From Pseudomonas hydrolytica (GTDB lineage: Bacteria; Pseudomonadota; Gammaproteobacteria; Pseudomonadales; Pseudomonadaceae), in assembly GCF_021495345.1 (NCBI RefSeq), contig NZ_CP099397.1, forward strand, positions 868,001-932,000: a stretch of 64,000 nt of DNA, given 5' to 3'. A program made the position numbers and the translations under genes. This document shows positions 17,498-27,008 of the stretch, one piece after another; the first letter of the stretch is position 1; each line of letters begins with the position of its first letter. The notes under the pieces are model-generated. The model was not told the DNA's origin. It searched no databases and saw only the letters and a list, made by a program, of their open reading frames with translations.

Positions 17498-19798
17498 ATG
17501 AAGACCGACGCGAACGTGGTTCACCTGAACAAGGCGGCCACAGAGCAATCGCCAACTTCGCCGGTAGGAAGACTGCCCGTGGCGCTGATTCAGGTGCGTG
17601 ACAAAGCCGCGCAACAGCTCAAGCAGAGCCTGCAGAGCCTGTTCGACAATGCCGACGATACGCTTTTCGAAATGGCGGATCGGGCGACCACCAATGCCGA
17701 GCAGAATGCCTTCTTCGAGGCGATGCGCGACCTGCGTCTGAAGCGCAAGAACATTGAGCGCGGTTTCCTGCAGAAGGTGTTCGAAGCCTTCTCCACCCTC
17801 AATCAGTACGAAATCGGCAAGCCGCAGCCTGCGCTGGATGCGGTGTCGTTCGACAGCCTGAGCCTGGTGCAGAACGACGAACTCGAGGAAACCGTGGCGC
17901 TGGACGCCATGGTGGCCAAGGTGATGAGCCGCGACGCCATGGCGCTGGGCCATCTCACCACCCGTCTCAATGCGGTGATCAGCAAGAAGCTCGACGACAA
18001 GAGCAACCCGCTCGGTCCGACCCTGCTCAGCGAATATTTCCTCGACGCCTGCAGCGGCCTGGGCGTGGAGATCAAGGTCAAACTGATCATTCTCAAACTG
18101 TTCGAAAAGTACGTGCTGGGCGGCTGCGACCAGCTTTACGCCGAGGCCAACCAGGCGCTGGTCAGCGCCGGTGTTCTGCCCGAACTCAAGTCTGCGCCGC
18201 CGCGCCGCCAGCAACGTCCGGCTGCCACCAGTCATGCCCACTCTGCCGGTGACGAGCGCATGCCCCTGCTGGAAGGGGCTGACGAGAGCGTGCAGGAAGT
18301 CTTCGGTGCCCTGCAGGATCTGCTTTCCCAGGTGCGCGGCAGTGCCATGCCGCGCCGCGCCCAGGTCGCCGATGCACTGCCGATCACCAGCAACGACCTG
18401 ATGCGCCTGTTGTCGCATATGCAGCAGCGTACCCCGATGCAGGTCAGCCTCGAGGATTTCGACCTGCGCGACCAGCTCGAGCAGCTGCTCGCCCGTGCCA
18501 GTGCCAAGACTGGCAAGGCGCGCGTGGTGGGTGAGGTCGACGAGGACGTGATCAACCTGGTGTCGATGCTGTTCGAATTCATTCTCGACGACCGCACGCT
18601 GCCCGATTCGCTCAAGGCGCTGATCGGCCGCCTGCAAATTCCGATGCTCAAGGTGGCGGTGCTGGACAAGACCTTCTTCAGCCGTGGCAGCCATCCGGCT
18701 CGTCGCCTGCTCAACGAAATCGCTTCTGCGGCATTGGGCTGGGTCGATCAGGACGACGCCCAGCGCGACAGCCTGTATCAGAAGATCGAGCAGGTGGTGC
18801 AGCGTCTGCTCAACGACTTCGTCGATGACCCGGCGATCTTCTCCGAGCTGCTTGCCGAGTTCATGGCCTTCACTGGCGATGAGCGTCGTCGTAGCGAACT
18901 GCTGGAACAGCGCACCCGCGACGCCGAAGAGGGCAGCGCCAAGGCCGAGCTGGCTCGCCGCCAGGTCGAGCAGGCGCTTAACGAGCGTCTGCTGGGCAAG
19001 ACTCTGCCGGAAGTGGTGGTGCGTCTGCTGCAGGAGGCCTGGAGCAAGGTGCTGATGCTGACCTGCCTCAAGCATGGCGTGGATTCGGACGAGTGGCAGG
19101 CTGCTTTGCAGACCATGGACGATCTGGTCTGGAGCGTTTCGCCGCACGAAGATCCGGAAGCCCGTCTGCGTTTGCTGGAGCTGGTGCCCGGCCTGCTCAA
19201 GTCCCTGCGCGAGGGCATGGCCAGCGCGGCCTTCGATCCGTTCTCCACCAGCGAATTCTTCAGCCAGCTGGAGGCGTTGCACGTGCAGGCCTTCCAGCGC
19301 TTCAAGCGCGCCACCCCGGAAACCGAGACGGCCGCTGCCGAAGATGCGGTGCATACCGATCCGAGCGAAGCCGGCATCGAACTGCCGCTGCTGGAGCTGC
19401 CGACGGCCGAAGAGGTCGAGGATACCCCGGCTATGGTCGAGGTGGTCGAGGAGATCGTTCTGCTCGCACCGGGCCAGACCCGTCCGCAGGAGCCTGACGT
19501 GGTGCTGCCGGACGACGACGAGGCGTTGCTGCAGGTGGATAGTCTGCGTGTGGGTAGCTGGGTGGAAATCCAGGAAGATGAGGAGCACAAGCTGCGCTGC
19601 AAGCTGGCGGCCATCATCAAGCCCACCGGCAAGTATGTGTTCGTCAACCGCACCGGCATGAAGGTGCTGGAAAAGACGCGCAATGCGCTGGCCGTGGAGT
19701 TCCGCCGTAACGCCGTACGCCTGCTCGACGATGCTCTGCTGTTCGACCGCGCTCTGGAATCGGTCATCGGCAATCTGCGCAAGCTCAAGCACAGCTGA
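17498..19798 (+). CDS. DUF1631 family protein, copy 2
   Basis: The protein has 766 residues. I chose the ATG at 17498 because GGGAG precedes it; the frame opens 18 codons earlier at a TTG without a site. It is a paralogue of the protein at 3277-5622 but clearly diverged. It is acidic, helical, with no membrane segment, has an EAD-rich linker at about 600-660, and ends with a beta-rich part (VGSWVEIQEDEEHKLRCKLA... KYVFVNRTG) that looks like a PilZ-type barrel. The conserved Pseudomonas position, between nadC and ampD, is kept. Function unknown. Confidence 0.82.
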   Translation: MKTDANVVHLNKAATEQSPTSPVGRLPVALIQVRDKAAQQLKQSLQSLFDNADDTLFEMADRATTNAEQNAFFEAMRDLRLKRKNIERGFLQKVFEAFSTLNQYEIGKPQPALDAVSFDSLSLVQNDELEETVALDAMVAKVMSRDAMALGHLTTRLNAVISKKLDDKSNPLGPTLLSEYFLDACSGLGVEIKVKLIILKLFEKYVLGGCDQLYAEANQALVSAGVLPELKSAPPRRQQRPAATSHAHSAGDERMPLLEGADESVQEVFGALQDLLSQVRGSAMPRRAQVADALPITSNDLMRLLSHMQQRTPMQVSLEDFDLRDQLEQLLARASAKTGKARVVGEVDEDVINLVSMLFEFILDDRTLPDSLKALIGRLQIPMLKVAVLDKTFFSRGSHPARRLLNEIASAALGWVDQDDAQRDSLYQKIEQVVQRLLNDFVDDPAIFSELLAEFMAFTGDERRRSELLEQRTRDAEEGSAKAELARRQVEQALNERLLGKTLPEVVVRLLQEAWSKVLMLTCLKHGVDSDEWQAALQTMDDLVWSVSPHEDPEARLRLLELVPGLLKSLREGMASAAFDPFSTSEFFSQLEALHVQAFQRFKRATPETETAAAEDAVHTDPSEAGIELPLLELPTAEEVEDTPAMVEVVEEIVLLAPGQTRPQEPDVVLPDDDEALLQVDSLRVGSWVEIQEDEEHKLRCKLAAIIKPTGKYVFVNRTGMKVLEKTRNALAVEFRRNAVRLLDDALLFDRALESVIGNLRKLKHS

Positions 19799-20173
19799 CG
19801 GGTTCTCGCAGGAGTGCTTCCTGCGAGATGCTTGGCGTACGCGTTGCCTGCGGGCCGTTGTCTGGCCCGTCAGGTCTCGACCTGTATACGTCTTGCCTTG
19901 AACTGCTTCCCTCTCGGTGTAATGCCGTTCCCCTAAGAAATGTTCTGACACGGTCAGCCTCTCACTCCTGCGAGGAGAGGGGAGGCAGGTCGTTTCGCCG
20001 TTCTCTCGGCCGCTCTCCACTCGGCGTGCCCCCAATAAATGGGAGAGGAGAGCCAATCCCCTGGTCTCTGAGTGAATAGCATTGCCTCCCCGCCTGCGCA
20101 CATCCTGTTGCTGTCTCGCTCTTGGCCGCTGCGATTGGCTGCTCTAGAGTGGTGACTCGATCAGGAGCGCCGC
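19799..20173. other. Intergenic region before ampD
   Basis: I see no gene in these 375 bases. They hold the hairpin listed next and stretches rich in GAGAGG/CCTCTC around 19960-20060 that resemble degenerate copies of the repeat at 6369. Confidence 0.45.
19805..19827 (+). terminator. Hairpin after the DUF1631 gene
   Basis: CTCGCAGGA (19805-19813) and TCCTGCGAG (19819-19827) form a perfect 9-pair stem with a 5-base loop, 6 bases after the stop. No T-run follows, so termination is uncertain. Confidence 0.55.
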
Positions 20174-20725
20174 ATGCAGCTTGACCCTTCCACCGGCTGG
20201 TTCCAGGGCATTCGCCATTGCCCGTCGCCGAATTTCAATGCTCGTCCTGACGGCGAGATATCCCTGTTGGTGGTGCACAACATCAGTCTTCCGCCCGGGC
20301 AGTTCGGTACCGGCAGGGTGCAGGCATTCTTTCAGAACCGTCTGCCGCTGGACGAACATCCCTTCTTCGCCGAGATCGCCACGCTGCAGGTTTCCGCGCA
20401 CTTCTTCATCGAGCGCGACGGCGCGCTGACCCAATTCGTTTCCTGTCTGGACCGCGCCTGGCATGCCGGCGTGTCCTGGTTCGAGGGGCGCGACAACTGC
20501 AACGATTTCTCCCTCGGCGTGGAGTTGGAGGGCACCGATGATCAGCCTTATACCGACGCGCAATACGCCAGGCTGACCGCGCTGACGCGGCAGTTGCTGG
20601 ACGCTTACCCGGCGCTGTCGACGCAACGCATTCGTGGCCATAGCGACATAGCGCCGGGGCGCAAGACGGACCCTGGCCCGGCGTTCGACTGGACGCGCCT
20701 GCACAACGCATTGAAGGAGCGGTAG
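20174..20725 (+). CDS. ampD: 1,6-anhydro-N-acetylmuramyl-L-alanine amidase AmpD
   Basis: The 183-residue cytoplasmic zinc amidase cleaves the L-Ala stem peptide from anhydro-muropeptides during cell-wall recycling; its loss derepresses AmpC beta-lactamase in Pseudomonas. Zinc ligands are visible at H35, H156 and D166, with catalytic E117 (GVELEGTD) and K164. No signal peptide is present, as expected. ampE follows after 2 bases. Confidence 0.96.
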   Translation: MQLDPSTGWFQGIRHCPSPNFNARPDGEISLLVVHNISLPPGQFGTGRVQAFFQNRLPLDEHPFFAEIATLQVSAHFFIERDGALTQFVSCLDRAWHAGVSWFEGRDNCNDFSLGVELEGTDDQPYTDAQYARLTALTRQLLDAYPALSTQRIRGHSDIAPGRKTDPGPAFDWTRLHNALKER

Positions 20726-20727
20726 CG

Positions 20728-21561
20728 ATGAGTTTTCTGGTGATTGTGCTGGTGCTGTGGGTCGAGAAATTTTCCGCCTGGCGCCTGCGCATCCAGCAGG
20801 ATGGTCCCTGGCTCGCGCAGTTGCAGCGCCTGCAGCAGGGCAGCCTGCAACAGGCGCCCTGGTTGTGTCTGGCGGTGCTGGTGCTGTTGCCCGTGCTGGC
20901 TTTGGGGCTGGTGCTGCTGATTCTCGAGCCGCTGGCATATGGCTGGCTGGCCTTGCCGGTGCATCTGCTGGTGCTGATCTACAGCCTGGGCCGCGGCGAC
21001 CTGCTGGCTGCACTGGGGCCGTTTCGCGATGCCTGGCGGCGTGGCGACGGGCAGGCCGCCTATCATGTGGCTGAACGCGACCTCGCCCTGCAACCCGAGG
21101 ACGGCACGCTGCTGCTGCAGCAGGTTCAGGGGCATCTGCTGTGGCAGGCCTATCAGAGTTTCTTCGCGGTGATCTTCTGGTATCTGCTGCTGGGGCCGAT
21201 GGCGGCCTTGGCCTACCGTCTGCTGGCCATGAGCGCCGAGCATGCCGAGCAGCCGGCGCTACGCGAGCGTGCCGTGCAGCTGCGCCATGCCTTCGACTGG
21301 CTGCCGGCGCGGGTACTGGCCGCCAGCTTTGCCCTGGTCGGCAACTTCGTGGCGGTCAGCCGCGCCTTGCTGCATGAACTGCTGAGCTGGGACATCTCGG
21401 CCGCGCAGGTGGTGATCAGGGCAGGGCGCGCCGCCGGGGAGATGCCCGAGCCGGTGATGGGCGAGGCGGGCGTCGATACCCTGGATCAGTTGTGGCAGCT
21501 GCTGATTCGCGCGGCGGTGGTCTGGTACGCCGGCTACGCGCTGTGGGTGCTACTGGTCTAA
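20728..21561 (+). CDS. ampE: AmpE, inner-membrane protein of the ampDE operon
   Basis: The 277-residue protein has membrane segments at about 47-75, 80-95, 140-165, 195-215 and 258-277. The stretches WLPARVLAASFALVGNF and LVIVLVLWVEKF at the start are family features. AmpE belongs to the CobD/CbiB-like family; it is co-transcribed with ampD but its exact role in beta-lactamase signalling is unclear. Confidence 0.92.
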   Translation: MSFLVIVLVLWVEKFSAWRLRIQQDGPWLAQLQRLQQGSLQQAPWLCLAVLVLLPVLALGLVLLILEPLAYGWLALPVHLLVLIYSLGRGDLLAALGPFRDAWRRGDGQAAYHVAERDLALQPEDGTLLLQQVQGHLLWQAYQSFFAVIFWYLLLGPMAALAYRLLAMSAEHAEQPALRERAVQLRHAFDWLPARVLAASFALVGNFVAVSRALLHELLSWDISAAQVVIRAGRAAGEMPEPVMGEAGVDTLDQLWQLLIRAAVVWYAGYALWVLLV

Positions 21562-21900
21562 GACGGCCTTCCAGATACAGCGCTCCGGCAGAAGCGCTGG
21601 TCCACTAACGCACGGGTTGCGCCGCCCGACTGCCTTGCAAATCCGCTTGCGAACCAGGGTAAGGGGACAAGGAGCGCGGCATGCTCTTAACCTTAAGTTA
21701 CACAGAGCGGTGTCGATAACGGGTATATAAGGTGCCGTAGCCGATCCTGTTTGGTGCGTTGCGTCACATTTATCTGCCGGTGGTCGTTGCGTTCACTCGC
21801 ATTCACAGGTCGGGCTGCACAGGACACCGTCGACAGCCCATGAGAGGCTGCGCGGCCGTTCGAGTGATCTAATAACAATAATGGCAACTGGAGACGTCTA
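21562..21900. other. Intergenic region before the chemoreceptor gene
   Basis: The 339-base gap has no coding signal. It holds the sigma-28 promoter listed next and an untranslated leader of about 170 bases. Confidence 0.55.
21693..21719 (+). promoter_or_regulatory. Sigma-28 (FliA) promoter of the chemoreceptor gene
   Basis: TTAAGTTA (21693-21700), an 11-base spacer and GTCGATAA (21712-21719) match the FliA consensus TAAAGTTT-N11-GCCGATAA at 6 of 8 and 7 of 8 positions with exact spacing. FliA controls motility and chemotaxis genes. Confidence 0.78.
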
Positions 21901-23931
21901 GTGAAGACCGTGTTGTATCCGGCCATCGCGCTGATGAACCGCCTCAGCTTCGGCATGAAGTTCAGCCTGATCAGCGTTCTGTTCTTCCTGCCCATGCTGG
22001 TCACCAATTTCTATCTGGTGCGCGACTCCTATCGCCAGTTCGTCGGTACGCAGACGGCCCTGGAGAGCCTCGAGCTGCTCGGCGGCAGCCTGCGGCTGCG
22101 TCGGGATCTGCAGAGCCTCAACGACCTGGTGCAGATCAACGCGATGATCGGCCAGTCCGGCCAGGCTGGCGATCTCGAGGGTCGCATCGGTCAGCTGCAG
22201 CAGTCGCTGGCCGACAGTCTGCAAGCCTTGCAACCCGTGGCGCGCGACGCCGAGCAAGCGGCCGAGTTCGTCGCCAAGCGCGATGAGCTGCTGGCCGAGC
22301 TGAAAAGCGCGGTGGCCGAGACATCCCTGCAAAGCAAGACGGTGATAGTCGAGAAGCTGCTCGGCTCCTCCCAGGTGTTCATCAAGCTGGTGGCCAGCCA
22401 GGCCGGCCTCAGCCAGGACCCGCAACGCCAGGTGCGGCAGATCACCGAGTTGATCACCAATGTCACGCCGCAAGTCACCGACGTGCTCAGTCAGGGCCGC
22501 GCGGTCGGTGCCTATTCCCTGGGCCAGGGTTTTCTCAACTCCGCGGCCAGTACCAAGTTCGACGATCTGCTGCTGCAACTGGAAAAGCTGCATGCCGAGT
22601 ACGGCCTGAACCTGCAGGATGCGCTGGCCGGCAACGTCGCCGCGCAGAACGGCCTCGGCGGTCTGGCCGAGGCCAGCCGGCAGACTCTCAAGGACAGTGC
22701 CGTGCTGTTCGAGGATCAGGTGATCATCGCCGATAGCCTGGACACGCCCTGGACCCAGTTCTACGACCAGGTCAGCCAGCAGATGGCCAAGACCTACGCC
22801 TTCAACGACGGCCTGCTGGCCTTCCTCGATAGCCAGCTGAGCGAGCGCCTGGTCGATAACCGCGCACAGATGGTGCTGCTGGTGGTCGCCCTGGTGGTGG
22901 TGTTCCTGCTGATCGTCTACCTCTACAGCGGTTTCTACGTGTCCACGCGCACCACCCTGAAGACCCTTGGCCAGGTGATGGACAAGGTGGCAGCAGGCGA
23001 CATGACGGTCAGCTTCCGCGCGCAGAGCCGCGACGAGCTGGGCGAGCTGGGCCAGGTGTTCAACCAGACCGTGGCGCGCATTCACGATCTGATCGAGCGC
23101 GTCGGGCATACCGTGGGCGAGGTCGGCGGCCAGGCCGATCGCGTCGAACTGGTGTCCGGTGAGAGCAACCAGGCGGTGGCTGGCCAGCGCGCGCAGATTG
23201 AACAGGTGGCCACGGCGATGAACCAGATGTCCGCCACTGCCCAGGAGGTGGCGCGCAGTGCTGCCGCGGCGGTGGGCAGTGCGCAGAGCGTCAATCAGGA
23301 GACCGTCAGCGGTCGCGCGCTGGTCGAGGCGCAGGTCGGTGCGATTCAGCGCCTGGCCAGTGAGATCGACCAGTCGGTGGCGGTGATCAACCAGCTGGCC
23401 AGCGACAGTGCCGCCATCAGTCAGGTGCTGGACGTGATCAAGGGCATCGCCGAGCAGACCAACCTGCTGGCGCTCAACGCGGCCATCGAGGCGGCACGGG
23501 CCGGCGAGCAGGGCCGCGGCTTCGCCGTGGTGGCCGATGAGGTGCGCAACCTGGCCAAGCGCACCCAGCAGTCCACCGAGGAAATCGAGGCGATGATCGC
23601 CAAGCTGCAGGGTGGCGTCGGTGCCGCGGTGAAGGCGATGAACGCCAGCCACCAGATGGCCGACGGCACGGTCAGTGAATCCGGCAAGGTGCAGCAGGCG
23701 CTGGAGAACATCCTCGGCGCGGTCGGCATGATCGTCGACCAGAATCAGCAGATCGCTGCGGCGGCCGAGCAGCAGACGGCGGTGGCGCACGATATCGATC
23801 AGAACATCGTCGAGATCAACCATGCCGGTGAGCGCACGGCTGCCGGCGCCAGCCAGACCGAGCAGGCCAGCCGCGAGCTCAGCGAGCTGGTGGCGCGGCT
23901 CAAGCAGCTGATCGGCGCGTTCCGGGTGTAG
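21901..23931 (+). CDS. Methyl-accepting chemotaxis protein
   Basis: The 676-residue transducer senses a periplasmic or membrane signal and controls CheA. A GTG start is supported by GGAG 8 bases upstream. Layout: first membrane segment about 22-42, a long helical periplasmic domain (about 43-320, all-helical, so a four-helix or HBM-type sensor), second segment about 322-345, HAMP (about 346-400), then the signalling domain with the hairpin tip [19 protein letters not shown] and flanking helices. No NWETF-type C-terminal CheR tether is present. Ligand unknown. The gene lies between ampE and tatD. Confidence 0.95.
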   Translation: MKTVLYPAIALMNRLSFGMKFSLISVLFFLPMLVTNFYLVRDSYRQFVGTQTALESLELLGGSLRLRRDLQSLNDLVQINAMIGQSGQAGDLEGRIGQLQQSLADSLQALQPVARDAEQAAEFVAKRDELLAELKSAVAETSLQSKTVIVEKLLGSSQVFIKLVASQAGLSQDPQRQVRQITELITNVTPQVTDVLSQGRAVGAYSLGQGFLNSAASTKFDDLLLQLEKLHAEYGLNLQDALAGNVAAQNGLGGLAEASRQTLKDSAVLFEDQVIIADSLDTPWTQFYDQVSQQMAKTYAFNDGLLAFLDSQLSERLVDNRAQMVLLVVALVVVFLLIVYLYSGFYVSTRTTLKTLGQVMDKVAAGDMTVSFRAQSRDELGELGQVFNQTVARIHDLIERVGHTVGEVGGQADRVELVSGESNQAVAGQRAQIEQVATAMNQMSATAQEVARSAAAAVGSAQSVNQETVSGRALVEAQVGAIQRLASEIDQSVAVINQLASDSAAISQVLDVIKGIAEQTNLLALNAAIEAARAGEQGRGFAVVADEVRNLAKRTQQSTEEIEAMIAKLQGGVGAAVKAMNASHQMADGTVSESGKVQQALENILGAVGMIVDQNQQIAAAAEQQTAVAHDIDQNIVEINHAGERTAAGASQTEQASRELSELVARLKQLIGAFRV

Positions 23932-23948
23932 GGTGCGCTGTGCGCACC
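23928..23948. repeat. REP-like inverted repeat (GGTGCGC family)
   Basis: GGGTGCGC, short spacer, TGCGCACC. The left edge contains the stop codon of the chemoreceptor gene, and the right edge lies just before the convergent tatD stop. Confidence 0.65.
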
Positions 23949-23952
23949 ATCA

Positions 23953-24732
23953 CTATGCCCAGCCGAACAGCTCATCCGCGTTACGGCTGCTGGCCGCCGC
24001 CAGCTCCTCGGCCGTGACGCCGCACAGCGCCGCCAGCTCGGTGCAGATGTCCGCCAGGTATTCTGGGCTGTTGCGCTGATTGGGGTGCATGGCCGGGGCC
24101 ATGTCCGGCGAGTCGGTTTCCAGCACCAGGGCCTCCAGCGGCAGCTGCGCCATCACCTTGCGCAGCCGATTGGCCTGCGGCCAGGTGGCGGCGCCGCCGA
24201 GACCGAGGCAAAAGCCCAGCTTGATGTACTCGCGTGCCTCTTCGGCGCTACCGGCGAAGGCATGGATGATGCCGCCGCGCTTCAGCCGCCAGCGCTTGAG
24301 GGTGGCGATGGTCGCGGCATGGGCGCGGCGCACGTGCAGCAGCACCGGTAGCTCGAACTCGTTCGCCAGCTCAAGCTGCGCCTCGAACAGCGTCTGCTGG
24401 CGCTGCCGATCCAGATCCTCCAGGTAGTAATCCAGACCGAACTCGCCGACGGCGCAGAGCTTGCGGTGTCCGGCCAGCCTGCCCAGCCAGGTGCGCAGTT
24501 CATCGAGATGCTGCGGCCGGTGATCATCCAGATAGACCGGGTGCAAACCGAAGGCGGCATACAGGCCGTCGTTCGCCTCCACCAGTTGCCACAGGCGTTG
24601 CCAGTTGGCCTGGTATACGCCAAGCACCACCATGCGCTGCACGCCCAGCGCGCGGCTGCGCGCGAGCACTTCGTCGCGATCGGCGTCGAAGTCGGGGAAA
24701 TCCAGGTGGGTGTGGGTGTCGATCAGGTGCAT
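23953..24732 (-). CDS. TatD family metal-dependent hydrolase
   Basis: The 259-residue protein is a TIM-barrel metallohydrolase of the TatD DNase family. The metal motif HTH (H7, H9) is followed by GEFGLDYY (about 93), LHVRRAH (about 130), HAFAGS (about 154) and ETDSPDMAP (about 206). TatD proteins have 3'-5' exonuclease activity on DNA; the substrate for this paralogue is not known. I start at the ATG at 24732 (GGAGG 6 bases before it); the frame is open much further upstream but that part is antisense to the AsmA gene. It is divergent from the AsmA gene. Confidence 0.92.
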   Translation of the reverse strand: MHLIDTHTHLDFPDFDADRDEVLARSRALGVQRMVVLGVYQANWQRLWQLVEANDGLYAAFGLHPVYLDDHRPQHLDELRTWLGRLAGHRKLCAVGEFGLDYYLEDLDRQRQQTLFEAQLELANEFELPVLLHVRRAHAATIATLKRWRLKRGGIIHAFAGSAEEAREYIKLGFCLGLGGAATWPQANRLRKVMAQLPLEALVLETDSPDMAPAMHPNQRNSPEYLADICTELAALCGVTAEELAAASSRNADELFGWA

Positions 24733-24885
24733 CGCTTGCCTCCGGTTGATGTCGCTCGTGGCCAGCAGGCATCCGGGCGCGGATTGCCGTATTGTTCCAC
24801 TTCCTGCCAGCTGCAGGGAGCGCCGCCGCATTTTTCCAGTCGAACGGATACAAGCAGGCGGCTTGGTTTCGATGGAGGAAGAAGG

Positions 24886-26928
24886 TTGCAGCGCATACGC
24901 AGAGCTTTGGCCTGGCTGGTCGCCGTGGTGTTGTTGCTGGTGGCGGTGCTGATGTTGTTTCTCGCGCTGTTCGACTGGAACCGTGCTCGGCCGCTGATCA
25001 ACGAGCAGGTGTCGACGGCGCTGCAGCGGCCTTTCGCCATCGAGGGCGACCTGCGTGTGGTCTGGAGGCCCGAGGCCGGGGAACGGGGCTTGAGCGGCTG
25101 GCTGCCATGGCCGCATTTTTCTGCCGAGCAGGTGCGCCTGGGCAACCCTGAATGGGCGCAGGGCGACACCTTCGTCAGCCTCGACAGCGCGCGTTTTCGC
25201 CTGGCGCCGCTGCCGCTGCTGTGGAAGACGGTGAGCATTCCGAGCATCGAGCTGGGCACCGCCCTCGTCGATCTGCAGCGCCTGGGCGATGGCCGCGCCA
25301 ACTGGAGCTTCGACCTCGGCAAGGACGCCGAGGCCGAGCCACGCGACGAGCCCGCGGCCTGGACCCTGGACATCGGCACCATCGCCTTCGCCAGGGGGCA
25401 TGTTCAGCTCGATGACCGGAGCAGCAAGACGCGCCTCGAAGCCGTGGTGGAGCCGCTCGGCGAGCCGATTCCCTTTGCCGATATCGTCGGCAAGGGGGCT
25501 GCCGATCGGGCGGCGGCGCAGGACTATGCGTTCGCCTGGCGGACCAAGGGCGATTTCCGCGGCCAGCCGATAATCGGCGACGGCAAGGTTGGTGGCCTGC
25601 TGGCCTTGCACGATGCCTCGCTGCCTTTCCCGCTGCAGGCCGATCTGCGCATCGGCGCTACCCGTATCCGCGTCGCCGGCAGCCTGACCGACCCGCAGAA
25701 CCTCGGCGCGCTGGACCTGCGCCTGCAGCTGTCCGGCAACAGCCTGAGCCAGCTCTACCCGCTGACCGGCGTGACCCTGCCCGACACGCCCGCCTACAGC
25801 ACCGACGGCAGGCTGCAGGCGGACCTGCGCGACGCCGATGGTGCGATCTTCCGCTACCTCGATTTCAACGGGCGCATCGGCGCCAGCGACATTCATGGCG
25901 ACCTGACCTTCGTCGCCCGCCAGCCGCGGCCCAAGTTGTCCGGCCAACTCACCTCCAATCAACTGCTGTTCAGCGACCTGGCGCCGCTGATCGGTGCCGA
26001 CTCTGCCGCCGACAAGCGCAAGCGCGGCGAGCAGGATCGCCAGCCGGCGAACAAGGTGCTGCCCGTCGCGGAGTTTCGTACCGAGCGCTGGCGCACCATG
26101 GACGCCGACGTGCGTTTCGTCGGCAAGCGCATCGTGCACAGTGAGCAGCTACCCATCAGGAACCTCGACACCCATGTGCTGCTCAACGACGGCATGCTCA
26201 GCCTGGAGCCGCTGCGCTTCGGCATGGCCGGCGGCACGCTCGACGCGCAGATTCGCCTCAACGGTGCGCTCACGCCCATGCAGGGGCAGCTGCGCCTGAG
26301 CGCGCGCGAGCTCAGGCTCAAGCAGCTGTTCCCCACCTTCGCGCCGATGCAGACCAGCCTCGGCGCGCTCAATGGCGACGCCAGTCTCAGCGGCAGCGGC
26401 AATTCGGTGGCGGCCCTGCTGGGCGGTGCCAACGGCGAGCTGAAGATGCTGATCAACGACGGGGCGGTCAGCCGCGGGCTGATGGAGATCGCCGGGCTGA
26501 ACGTCGGCAATTACCTGGTGGGCCGGCTGTTCGGTGACGAGGAGGTGAAGATCAACTGCGCGGCCGCCGACCTCGGCATCAAGCAGGGCCTGATGAGCAC
26601 GCGCCTGTTCGTCATCGACACCGAGAACGCGGTGATCAAGGTCGATGGCAGCGCCAACTTCGCCAGCGAGCGCCTGGATTTCACCATCACCCCGGCGACC
26701 AAGGGCTTTCGCATCTTCTCCCTGCGTTCGCCGCTGTACGTGCGCGGGACCTTCAAGCAGCCGGCGCCGGGGGTGCAGGCGACGCCGCTGGCCCTGCGTG
26801 GTGCCGGGCTTGTGGCATTGGGCGTGGCGGTGGCGCCGGCGGCCGGTCTGCTGGCGCTGGTGGCGCCCAGCGCGGGTGACGAGCCGAGCCAGTGCGAGCC
26901 GCTGTTGCAGAAGATCCGAGGTGGTTAG
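24886..26928 (+). CDS. AsmA family protein
   Basis: The protein has 680 residues, anchored by one N-terminal helix (about 7-28, ALAWLVAVVLLLVAVLMLFLAL) with the large rest in the periplasm. AsmA-type proteins are long beta-groove bridges that carry phospholipids between the membranes. The family start (RPLINEQVSTALQRPFAIEGDL, about 33-54) and the C-terminal AsmA_2 part (GDASLSGSGNSVAALLGGANGELKMLINDG, about 500) are clear. I place the start at the TTG at 24886 because GGAGG lies 7 bases upstream; no in-frame ATG fits. The function of this paralogue is inferred from the family. Confidence 0.88.
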   Translation: MQRIRRALAWLVAVVLLLVAVLMLFLALFDWNRARPLINEQVSTALQRPFAIEGDLRVVWRPEAGERGLSGWLPWPHFSAEQVRLGNPEWAQGDTFVSLDSARFRLAPLPLLWKTVSIPSIELGTALVDLQRLGDGRANWSFDLGKDAEAEPRDEPAAWTLDIGTIAFARGHVQLDDRSSKTRLEAVVEPLGEPIPFADIVGKGAADRAAAQDYAFAWRTKGDFRGQPIIGDGKVGGLLALHDASLPFPLQADLRIGATRIRVAGSLTDPQNLGALDLRLQLSGNSLSQLYPLTGVTLPDTPAYSTDGRLQADLRDADGAIFRYLDFNGRIGASDIHGDLTFVARQPRPKLSGQLTSNQLLFSDLAPLIGADSAADKRKRGEQDRQPANKVLPVAEFRTERWRTMDADVRFVGKRIVHSEQLPIRNLDTHVLLNDGMLSLEPLRFGMAGGTLDAQIRLNGALTPMQGQLRLSARELRLKQLFPTFAPMQTSLGALNGDASLSGSGNSVAALLGGANGELKMLINDGAVSRGLMEIAGLNVGNYLVGRLFGDEEVKINCAAADLGIKQGLMSTRLFVIDTENAVIKVDGSANFASERLDFTITPATKGFRIFSLRSPLYVRGTFKQPAPGVQATPLALRGAGLVALGVAVAPAAGLLALVAPSAGDEPSQCEPLLQKIRGG

Positions 26929-26950
26929 CAGGAGGCATCGGAGCTGGATT

Positions 26951-27008
26951 TAGGGTGCGCTGCGCGCACCGATCTTCCCCAGCATTTGCTGCGCATGGCG
27001 CACCCTAC
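26951..27008. repeat. Paired REP-like element (GGTGCGC family)
   Basis: TAGGGTGCGC with GCGCACC at the left, and the inverse GCGCACCCTA at the right end, so the whole 58 bases can form a long hairpin between the convergent AsmA and fruR genes. Its right edge reaches the fruR stop. Confidence 0.75.

Noticed and set aside
17381..20101. Open frame of about 906 codons opposite to the second DUF1631 gene
   Set aside because: Same reason; His/Gln/Leu-rich translation without domains.
24733..26139. Apparent long N-terminal extension of TatD
   Set aside because: The extension is antisense to the AsmA gene; a GGAGG site and ATG at 24732 give a normal TatD.
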